The position numbers and the translations under genes are program-made. From NCBI GenBank assembly GCA_041309225.1, contig JBFYZZ010000134.1:1-5376 (forward strand): a stretch of DNA of 5,376 nucleotides, in the 5' to 3' direction. Source of the stretch: JAFGLY01 sp041309225. Its GTDB lineage: Bacteria; Myxococcota_A; UBA796; JAFGLY01. Below are positions 1-5,043 of the stretch, piece by piece. The stretch's first letter is position 1. The number at the start of each line of letters is the position of its first letter. The notes below the pieces were generated by a model that was not told the origin of the DNA, searched no databases, and worked only from the letters and a program-made list of their open reading frames with translations.

Positions 1-916
1 GCGCCCGCCCGGCGAGGGCGGCCACCAGGTCCAGGGCGGCCATTCGGGCCATGGCGGCCCGCGTGCGGCGGGTGGCGCTACCCAGGTGCGGGGCCAGGAC
101 CACGTTGGGCAGCTTGAGCAGGCCCGGGTGGACGGCGGGTTCCCGCTCGTAGACGTCGAGCGCGGCGGCGCCCAGGTGACCCGCGCCGAGCACCTCCACG
201 AGGGCGTCCTCGTCCACGACGGGCCCGCGGGCGGTGTTGACCAGGATGGCCCCCGGTTTCATGGCGAGCAGGCGCTCCCGGTCGAGCAGGTGGCGGGTCT
301 CCGGGGTGAGCGGGCAGTGGAGGGACACCACGTCGGAGCGCGCGAGGAGCGTGTCGAGGTCTACGTGGGGACCCACCTCGGGGTTCTCCACGGGGCCGTA
401 CGCCAGGACCTCCATGCCGAAGGCCCGGGCGCGGCGGGCCACGGCGGCGCCGATGCGGCCCGGGCCCACGATGCCCAGCGTGGCGCCCGCCAGGTCCGCG
501 CCCACCAGGAGCAGCGGACCCCAGCCGCAGAAGCCGCCGGAACGCACCATCGCGTCGCCCTCCACGATCCGGCGGGCCGCCGCCAGCAGCAGCGCGAAGG
601 CCAGGTCGGCCGTGGCCTCCGTGAGGACCCCCGGCGTGTTCGTCACGACCACCCCGCGCCGCCGGGCGACGTCCAGGTCGAGGTTGTCGGTACCCGCGGC
701 CATGTTGGCCACCGCGCGCAGGGGGCCCGCAGCCAGCACGGGCTCGTCGACCCGGTCCGTGAGCATGCACAGGAGGCCCTCGCAGCCGGCCACCCCCTCG
801 AGGAGAACCTCGCGCGGGACGGGGGCGTCCCCCGGGTGCACCACGCTCGCGATCCCCGCCTCCCTGAGCACCGCGAGACCCTCGTCGGGGAGGGTGCGCG
901 TCACGAACACGGTCAT
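1..916 (-). CDS. D-isomer-specific 2-hydroxyacid dehydrogenase (GyaR-like), 3' end cut by window
   Basis: Probable cytoplasmic NAD(P)H-dependent reductase of 2-ketoacids, most like glyoxylate/hydroxypyruvate reductase (D-glycerate dehydrogenase). 305 codons are visible, and only the last few residues should be missing, since the family is about 315-335 residues long. The N-terminal substrate half (about 1-95) carries VANMAAGTDNLD (69-80). It is followed by NTPGVLTEATADLAFALLL (93-111), typical of the GyaR branch. The nucleotide-binding motif is G151-P-G153-R-I-G156. The catalytic trio is present: R230 in VNTARGP, E259 in YEREP and H277 in APHLGSAT. The ATG start overlaps the stop of the upstream lipoprotein gene as ATGA, and GGGAGG lies 6 nt before it. 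The region after the second beta strand (about 172-188) is shorter than I expect and lacks the usual acidic or Arg-rich cofactor-selecting motif, so NADH versus NADPH preference cannot be read. The family is sure; the exact substrate is not. Confidence 0.93.
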   Translation of the reverse strand, partial: MTVFVTRTLPDEGLAVLREAGIASVVHPGDAPVPREVLLEGVAGCEGLLCMLTDRVDEPVLAAGPLRAVANMAAGTDNLDLDVARRRGVVVTNTPGVLTEATADLAFALLLAAARRIVEGDAMVRSGGFCGWGPLLLVGADLAGATLGIVGPGRIGAAVARRARAFGMEVLAYGPVENPEVGPHVDLDTLLARSDVVSLHCPLTPETRHLLDRERLLAMKPGAILVNTARGPVVDEDALVEVLGAGHLGAAALDVYEREPAVHPGLLKLPNVVLAPHLGSATRRTRAAMARMAALDLVAALAGRA

Positions 917-2034
917 GGGGAGCCTCCCGGGGACGGTGCAGCGCCGGGCACGACGGGCGGGCCCCGGGAGGGCCCGGGCCGGCGCTCGTCGAGGGCGTTG
1001 TAGGCGTGCCAGCGCAGCACCGGGTCCGCGCTGGCGGTGAGGCGCTCGAGGACCTGCCGCGGATCGATGCGGTCGGGGTCCGCCCGGCGGAAGAGGCGGA
1101 TCGCCGTCCACCGGACCCGTTCGCGCGGGTCGTCGAGCCACCGGACGAAGGCGTCGGACGGCGTGCCGGTGCGGAAGAACAGCGCCTCCAGGATCGCGAT
1201 GTCCAGATCCTCCTCCGGCGTGGTCCCCTCGAGGCGCATCCCCCCCCCGAAGACCGGGATCCGGGCCTCGGAGGACTCCCCGGGCACGGGGAAGGGCGAG
1301 CCGTACCGGCCCACCCGCCGCTCCGGCGCGAGCGGCGCACCCTCGGGCACGGGCGCCGCGCCGTCCCAGACGGCGCGCAACCGCTCCACGGCGTCGTCCG
1401 GCAGGGGCCCCGGCTCCGGGAAGCGCAGCCGCACCGCCTCCAGGGCGAAGGCCGTGGCCGCGAACGGGGCGAGGGCCGGGGGGGCGAGGCGGGGGGCGGC
1501 GGGATCGGCGCGACCCGTGCCGTAGAAGGCGTTGAACCAGAGTCGCGCGGCCATGCCGTCCCGGGCTTCCGCCCGGTCCACGCCCCGGGTCGTGGCCAGG
1601 AGGGCGTCCACCCGGGCCAGGTCCGCGACGATGCGCTCGACCGCCCGAGCCGGGTCCGAGGGCGCCTCGGCCGGGGGCGCAAGGAGCGACGCGGCGTGGG
1701 TGAAGCAGGAGCGGGCGAACTGGCCCGCCCGGCCGCAGTGGCGCACGGCGCCCTCGAGGTCGGCCGCCCGGGCCCGCTCCTCCCCGATCCGGAAGTGGCA
1801 CTCCCCCACCCAGGGACCCTCGGGAATGCCCGCGCAGGCCCGCTCGGCGAGGGCTTCGTCGCCCTGTCCGGCCGCGGCGGCGGCCGCCTGGACCCGGCAG
1901 GGCACAGCGAGCTCGGCGTACACGATGCGATCGCATGCGGCGAGCGCCTCCGCCGGATCCCCGGGGGTGGGCCCGAGGCCATCGGCCCGATCGGGGCCGC
2001 AGGCGGTCGCCAGCAGGATCGCGAGGACCCTCAC
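913..2034 (-). CDS. Lipoprotein with C-x11-C helical repeats and C-terminal HEAT-like repeats
   Basis: Predicted envelope lipoprotein of 373 residues and unknown function. The GTG start is chosen because it opens a very short signal peptide, MRVLAILLATAC, with lipidated Cys12. It also overlaps the upstream stop as GTGA and has GGGGGA 6 nt before it. An ATG at 2139 would add 35 Pro/Arg/Gly-rich residues before the signal and is rejected. The mature N-terminal part has six cysteines at 34, 46, 67, 79, 100 and 110. C34, C67 and C100 are exactly 33 residues apart, and each has a partner 12, 12 or 10 residues later, suggesting TPR/Sel1-like helical hairpins each closed by a disulfide. A Pro/Ala-rich middle (about 117-275) includes hydrophobic helices. 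Residues about 277-350 (with DDPRERVRWTAIRLF and ADPVLRWHAYNAL) look like two HEAT-type repeats, which usually bind proteins. The tail is Pro-rich. Its direct neighbour upstream is a smaller lipoprotein with the same cysteine pairing. The lipobox is slightly atypical, with Ala at -3. Confidence 0.85.
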   Translation of the reverse strand: MRVLAILLATACGPDRADGLGPTPGDPAEALAACDRIVYAELAVPCRVQAAAAAAGQGDEALAERACAGIPEGPWVGECHFRIGEERARAADLEGAVRHCGRAGQFARSCFTHAASLLAPPAEAPSDPARAVERIVADLARVDALLATTRGVDRAEARDGMAARLWFNAFYGTGRADPAAPRLAPPALAPFAATAFALEAVRLRFPEPGPLPDDAVERLRAVWDGAAPVPEGAPLAPERRVGRYGSPFPVPGESSEARIPVFGGGMRLEGTTPEEDLDIAILEALFFRTGTPSDAFVRWLDDPRERVRWTAIRLFRRADPDRIDPRQVLERLTASADPVLRWHAYNALDERRPGPSRGPPVVPGAAPSPGGSP

Positions 2035-2402
2035 CGCGGATCCCCCGGACCCGCCGGCGCGGGGGTGCCGGGCGGCGGGCGCCCGCCCTGGGCTCGGGGC
2101 GCGGTGGAGAGGTGAGGGCGTCCCAGGACCTGCCGGCACCGGTCCTGGGCCGCCGGGGTCTCCACCTCCCTGCAGAGCCCCTGGGCGGCGCCCGGGTCCC
2201 GGATCGCAAGGCGGAGGCGGACCAGGTCCCGGCTCTCCGGGGTGGGGACGGCGTCGAGCGCGGCCCGGAACCCGTGGGGGTCGGTGCCGAAGAGGGCCGA
2301 GACCGTCTCCAGGCGGCAGTCCTCGCGGGCGATCTCGTCGCGCACCCGGTCGCAGTCGTCGGGATCGCCGCAGGCGGCCAGCCAGAGAAGCAGGACGATC
2401 AT
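2031..2402 (-). CDS. Small cysteine-pair lipoprotein
   Basis: Predicted lipoprotein of 123 residues; I do not recognise a named family. The ATG opens MIVLLLWLAACG, with a classic lipobox LAAC and lipidated Cys11. The signal is extremely short and has no Arg or Lys before the hydrophobic stretch, which is unusual. The start overlaps the stop of the enoyl-CoA hydratase gene as ATGA, and the nearest Shine-Dalgarno-like sequence (GGGAG) is 11 nt upstream, so translation probably depends on coupling. The mature protein has two cysteine pairs, C17/C29 and C77/C89, each spaced C-x11-C and each followed by Arg. The first (CDRVRDEIAREDCR) closely resembles the first pair of the next lipoprotein (CDRIVYAELAVPCR), so the two genes likely share a module. 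The intervening part (about 31-75) is predicted helical. The last 30 residues are Pro/Gly-rich and likely disordered. The stop overlaps the GTG of the next gene. This reading frame stays open far upstream, but the extension is antisense-like shadow inside the hydratase gene. Confidence 0.82.
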   Translation of the reverse strand: MIVLLLWLAACGDPDDCDRVRDEIAREDCRLETVSALFGTDPHGFRAALDAVPTPESRDLVRLRLAIRDPGAAQGLCREVETPAAQDRCRQVLGRPHLSTAPRAQGGRPPPGTPAPAGPGDPR

Positions 2403-3223
2403 GGATGGAACCGCTCCCGGGGGGCCCAGTCCAGCTCGCCGCCGGCCAGGATCTCCTCGAACCCGGCCCGGCCCCGGGCGGCGTCGCCCGACAGGACGCA
2501 GTGCGCGTAGGCCCGGCCCTCGAGGTGGAGCCCCAGGGCGTCCGACTCGGCCCGGATACCCAGCATGGCGGCCTTGCAGGCGGCGATGGCCGTGGGGGAT
2601 CGACGGCAGGCGCGCAGCGCCATCTCCCGCGCCCTGAGCAGGGCCACCTCGCCCGTCGGTACGACCTCCTGGGCGAGCCCGATCCGGGCCGCCTCGGCGG
2701 AGTCCACGACCTCGCCGGTCAACGCGAGCCGCAGGGCCTGGGCGAGCCCGACCCGCGAGGCGAGGTGCGCCGTCCCCCCGGCGCCGGGCACGATGCCCAG
2801 GCCGGTCTCGGGGAGGCCGAAGGTGGCGGAGGGCCCGGCCACCACGTAATCGGCGGCGAGGGCGTACTCCGTGCCCCACCCGAGCGCGGCGCCGTCCACG
2901 ACGCACACGTGCAGGACCGGGACCGCCGCGAGCCGGGTCAGGATCCGGCGCTGCCGGTCCACGTGGTGCAGCACCTCGGCGTCGGTCCAGGTGGCGCGCT
3001 CCCGGACGTCGGCGCCGGCGCTGAAGACGGGCGTGCCCTTGGCGGTGCGCCGGTCGCTCCACGTGAGGAGGGCTCGGGAGGTGTCGTCCTCGATCCGGTC
3101 CACGAGGCGGTCGAGGGCCTCCAGGGCGGCGGTGCCCATCTCGTTGGCCTTGCCGTGGTGGAACCGGAGGATCACCAGACGGCCGTCCTCCTCCGTGGAC
3201 ACGTGCAAAGGGTCGAAGGTCAC
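2399..3223 (-). CDS. Enoyl-CoA hydratase/isomerase (crotonase) family protein
   Basis: Cytoplasmic crotonase-fold enzyme of 274 residues, a normal family length. Members act on acyl-CoA thioesters, typically hydrating trans-2-enoyl-CoA in fatty-acid or amino-acid breakdown. The CoA/oxyanion-hole motif FSAGADV lies at 67-73 and the second oxyanion segment GAALGWGTEYALAADY at 111-126. Both glutamates used by true hydratases appear conserved: E119 in GTEYA and E139 in LPETGLG, followed by GIVPGAGGT (143-151). This favours a hydratase over a homologue that kept only one Glu. The usual GGGCELA is replaced by GWGTEYA. An extra stretch (about 56-65) precedes the oxyanion loop. The GTG start is chosen over an upstream one at 3268 because GAGGAGG sits 7 nt before it and the extra 15 residues look non-coding. 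It lies 48 nt downstream of the response regulator, and its stop overlaps the next lipoprotein start. The substrate cannot be assigned. Confidence 0.93.
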   Translation of the reverse strand: MTFDPLHVSTEEDGRLVILRFHHGKANEMGTAALEALDRLVDRIEDDTSRALLTWSDRRTAKGTPVFSAGADVRERATWTDAEVLHHVDRQRRILTRLAAVPVLHVCVVDGAALGWGTEYALAADYVVAGPSATFGLPETGLGIVPGAGGTAHLASRVGLAQALRLALTGEVVDSAEAARIGLAQEVVPTGEVALLRAREMALRACRRSPTAIAACKAAMLGIRAESDALGLHLEGRAYAHCVLSGDAARGRAGFEEILAGGELDWAPRERFHP

Positions 3224-3230
3224 GGACGTG

Positions 3231-3237
3231 CCTCCTC
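3231..3237 (-). promoter_or_regulatory. Shine-Dalgarno deciding the hydratase start
   Basis: GAGGAGG on the minus strand, 7 nt before GTG at 3223. It is the strongest ribosome site in the minus-strand operon and fixes the hydratase start. It may also serve as the main entry point for the coupled genes that follow. Confidence 0.75.
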
Positions 3238-3271
3238 GGGTTCGACGGTCGGGAGGGGGGCCCGGCACCGG

Positions 3272-4195
3272 TCAGGGCTCCCCGCAGCCAGCCGCGTAGC
3301 GGTACCGCACCACGGCCAGCCCGAGCACCAGGGCGAGGCGGGCAAGGGGCTGGAGGACGGCGTCGATGCACACGCTCTCGGCGGGCTCCCCGGCCACCAC
3401 CACGGCGCCGGCGGTGGCGCTGGCGCCGCAGGGGTCCTCGACCGCGACCGGCCGCGCCGCGATCCACCCGACGACGGACTCCACGTCGTGGTCCTCGGCA
3501 CCGGGCAGGAATCGGGACGGCTCCTCCGTGAACAGGACGCCGCCCGGGGTCATGGCGGCGACCAGGGCCCCGGCCTCGAGGCGGGCGAGCAGGCCCGGCA
3601 TCTCCTTCCGGTGCGGGTCGGCCGGCGGCGACACGATCTCCCAGGCACCCTCGCCGTCCTCGAGGATCACGCAGGCGTCCACGCTCGAGGCCGTGTCCAG
3701 CGCGAGCGAGGCCACCTGCTCAGCCAGGATGCGGAGGTCGGTCCGCCCGTGTACCGTGGCGGCGAAGTCGTAGAGCGACACGAGGCTCTCGAGGAGGGCG
3801 TCCATGCGCGTCTTCCGGGACCGGTCGATGGCGTCCTGGAGGATCCCGTGCAGGTGCGTGAGCCGGAACGGCTTGACCAGATAGTCGAAGGCACCTGCCT
3901 TGAAGGCGGAGATCACCGAGGTGGTGGTGGCGAGGCCGGTCATGACCACGCAGGGCACGGGGGGTTGCCGCTGGCGCGCCGCCTCGAGGATGGAGGAGCC
4001 CTCGGATTGGGGCAGGTGGAGATCCGTGAGGACCACGTCGAAGGGCGTCTGCGTGAGGAGCTCGAGCGCGAGCCGGCCTTCCGGGCTCGCCTGGACCTGG
4101 TAGCCCCGTGTCGCGAGGTACTCGACGACCATCTCGGCCACGGCGGGGTCGTCATCGACGACGAGCACGCGGGCGCGGGCGGGCTGCTGGACCAC
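3272..4195 (-). CDS. Response regulator, receiver domain plus GAF-like C-terminal region
   Basis: Two-component signalling protein of 307 residues. The receiver domain (about 8-125) has the acidic pocket D14-D15-D16, phosphoacceptor D58 in VLTDLHLP, switch T86 in VMTG, and K108 in YLVKPF, all in standard order, so it should be phosphorylatable. A helix with charged residues (about 112-140) leads into a region (about 142-300) whose pattern (SLYDFAATVHGRTDLRILAE, then a domain with valine-rich strands) resembles the GAF domains that follow receivers in such proteins; this part is inferred from pattern only. There is no helix-turn-helix, GGDEF, HD-GYP or kinase core, so the output is not transcriptional in any obvious way and may be protein-protein contact or ligand sensing. 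No histidine kinase is next to it. The GTG start gives a normal receiver N-terminus; an in-frame TAG lies shortly upstream, so no earlier start exists. A possible extended -10 lies about 25 nt upstream. It is divergent from the plus-strand hypothetical gene and 48 nt before the hydratase, perhaps in the same transcript. Confidence 0.93.
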   Translation of the reverse strand: MVQQPARARVLVVDDDPAVAEMVVEYLATRGYQVQASPEGRLALELLTQTPFDVVLTDLHLPQSEGSSILEAARQRQPPVPCVVMTGLATTTSVISAFKAGAFDYLVKPFRLTHLHGILQDAIDRSRKTRMDALLESLVSLYDFAATVHGRTDLRILAEQVASLALDTASSVDACVILEDGEGAWEIVSPPADPHRKEMPGLLARLEAGALVAAMTPGGVLFTEEPSRFLPGAEDHDVESVVGWIAARPVAVEDPCGASATAGAVVVAGEPAESVCIDAVLQPLARLALVLGLAVVRYRYAAGCGEP

Positions 4196-4219
4196 GTGGG
4201 GAATCCCGGGGCGGAGGAG

Positions 4220-4228
4220 AGCCTATCA
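4220..4228 (-). promoter_or_regulatory. Possible extended -10 promoter element for the response regulator operon
   Basis: The minus strand reads TGATAGGCT, matching an extended -10 form TGn-TAnnnT, about 24 nt before the GTG at 4195. It stands out as AT-richer than the surrounding very GC-rich spacer. No convincing -35 box is seen. It predicts a short leader of roughly 18 nt. This is pattern evidence only. Confidence 0.35.
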
Positions 4229-4239
4229 CCGGGGCCGCC

Positions 4240-4260
4240 GCCGGCCGAGGTCCGGCCGGC
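4240..4260. repeat. Perfect 8-bp inverted repeat in the divergent intergenic region
   Basis: GCCGGCCG (4240-4247) and CGGCCGGC (4253-4260) are perfect reverse complements around the 5-nt spacer AGGTC. A further CGGCCGGCCG lies at 4272-4281, so the same core recurs. The repeat sits between the divergent response regulator and plus-strand hypothetical genes, upstream of the possible minus-strand -10. It could be an operator or a leader hairpin, but all-GC palindromes also arise easily by chance in DNA of this composition. Confidence 0.45.
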
Positions 4261-4294
4261 TGGAGGCGGGACGGCCGGCCGGGTACGTGGGGGC

Positions 4295-4300
4295 GGGAGG
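4295..4300 (+). promoter_or_regulatory. Shine-Dalgarno supporting a CTG start
   Basis: GGGAGG lies 5 nt before CTG at 4306. It is the only good ribosome site near the N-terminus of the downstream frame, where no in-frame ATG, GTG or TTG exists between 4108 and 4405. It is the main reason for proposing the CTG start. Confidence 0.45.
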
Positions 4301-4305
4301 ATCCC

Positions 4306-4935
4306 CTGGCCCGGATCCAGCAAGGTGATCGCGAACTGGCAGCGCGTCTCGACCGCTTCGAGACCCGCATCGCCCAGCTCAAGGTCCTCTACGAGAAGTA
4401 CTTCATGGGCCTGGAGCGGATCGAGCCTCTCCAGGACCGGGACGAGGTGCGCACGATGATGCGCGACCTCGACCTCACGTTCTTCGGCTCCGCCGTGCAG
4501 CGGCACCGCTTCCAGATGCTGCGCGCGCGCTACGTCAGCCTCGACCAGTACCTCGCCCGCAACCTCTTCCTCATCGAGCGGGGCACGCACCCCCGGTTCG
4601 CGTTCCGCGCCAACCTCGCGGAGGCGCGACGGAGCGGCGAGGCCGTCCCCCCGGCCGCCCCCCCGCGGGTGGCGGAGGGCGAGCAGCGGCGCCTGCGCGA
4701 GGAGGAGGCCTACCGGCAGGTCTTCGCCAGCTACGTCGAGGCCAGGCGGAGCTGCGGGCAGAGCACCGATCTCGACTACGCCACGGTGCGCGATTCGCTC
4801 CGCCGCCAGGTGAAGCTCATCCAGAGCCGGTACCGGTGCGAGCGCGTGCGCCTCCACGTTGCGGTCGAGAACGGCCGCGCCACCTTGAAGGCGGTCCCCG
4901 TGCAGGCGGCCCCCGTCCCGCCCGCGGAGCCCTGA
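4306..4935 (+). CDS. Conserved hypothetical protein, Myxococcota-type (resembles MXAN_5187 C-terminal domain)
   Basis: Predicted soluble, mostly helical cytoplasmic protein of unknown function, 209 residues if it starts at CTG 4306. An N-terminal amphipathic helix (about 10-35, including RIAQLKVLYEKYFMGLERIE) looks like a coiled coil. A helical segment follows (about 45-105, with RHRFQMLRARYVSLDQY and EAR-type charged stretches). Next come a Pro/Ala linker near 113-123 and a C-terminal module (about 133-200). That module carries SYVEARRSCGQ, a long basic helix, and a final hydrophobic strand pair ending VENGRATLKAVP. I recall this two-part pattern in myxobacterial hypotheticals, some labelled MXAN_5187-like; that is memory, not a search. 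Start choice is difficult. ATG 4405 (176 residues) would cut through the conserved N-terminal helix. GTG 4108 lies inside the divergent response regulator and adds Arg-rich shadow. CTG 4306 has GGGAGG 5 nt upstream and GC-rich third positions follow soon after. The coding call is good; the start is uncertain. Confidence 0.8.
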   Translation: MARIQQGDRELAARLDRFETRIAQLKVLYEKYFMGLERIEPLQDRDEVRTMMRDLDLTFFGSAVQRHRFQMLRARYVSLDQYLARNLFLIERGTHPRFAFRANLAEARRSGEAVPPAAPPRVAEGEQRRLREEEAYRQVFASYVEARRSCGQSTDLDYATVRDSLRRQVKLIQSRYRCERVRLHVAVENGRATLKAVPVQAAPVPPAEP

Positions 4936-4962
4936 CCCAGCCGATCGCGGAGCCGGCGGCCG

Positions 4963-4971
4963 TGGCATAAT
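4963..4971 (+). promoter_or_regulatory. Extended -10 promoter element
   Basis: TGGCATAAT fits the extended -10 pattern TGn-TATAAT, with five of six bases in the -10 hexamer. It is one of the few AT-rich spots in the window. It sits in the 108-nt gap between the plus-strand hypothetical gene and the gene at 5044. No good -35 box is present at 17 nt spacing, as is allowed for extended -10 promoters. The predicted transcript would have a leader of about 65 nt. Confidence 0.5.
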
Positions 4972-4981
4972 AGCGCCCTGC

Positions 4982-5007
4982 GAGGCCCGGCTCGGCGGCC
5001 GGTCCTC
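4982..5007 (+). other. Leader hairpin upstream of the gene at 5044
   Basis: GAGGCCCGG (4982-4990) can pair with CCGGTCCTC (4999-5007) with one mismatch, and the loop can close further by C-G and U-G pairs. It would lie at the very 5' end of a transcript made from the -10 at 4966-4971 and about 26 nt before the ribosome site GGAGG at 5034-5038. There is no following T-run, so it is not an intrinsic terminator. It could protect the RNA end or be a chance GC-rich fold. Confidence 0.35.
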
Positions 5008-5043
5008 CGCTCCCCGTGCCAGCGTGTTCGCCTGGAGGTCGAC

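Noticed and set aside
78..1982. A 634-codon minus-strand open frame overlapping the large lipoprotein and dehydrogenase genes
   Set aside because: It is out of frame with both recognised proteins and is low-complexity Pro/Arg/Ser/Gly sequence.
2035..2139. ATG start at 2139 for the large lipoprotein
   Set aside because: It would place 35 Pro/Arg-rich residues before the lipoprotein signal and overlap the small lipoprotein gene deeply, whereas GTG 2034 gives a lipobox, a ribosome site and a 4-nt overlap.
3224..3271. Possible terminator between the response regulator and hydratase genes
   Set aside because: No stem followed by a T-run is found on either strand in these 48 nt, so separation of the transcripts is not supported by sequence.
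4108..4305. GTG 4108 as start of the plus-strand hypothetical gene
   Set aside because: It lies inside the 5' end of the divergent response regulator, lacks a ribosome site, and adds an Arg/Gly-rich stretch typical of shadow translation.
1532..4459. A very long plus-strand open frame of 975 codons across the minus-strand operon
   Set aside because: It is antisense to clearly recognisable genes (response regulator, hydratase, lipoproteins), has Arg/Gly/Pro/His-rich sequence with no domain, and is the expected by-product of few stop codons in GC-rich DNA.
4963..4980. Possible sigma-54 promoter (TGGCAT...)
   Set aside because: The GG-N10-GC spacing is not met: the bases ten after GG are CC, and no TTGC block follows.
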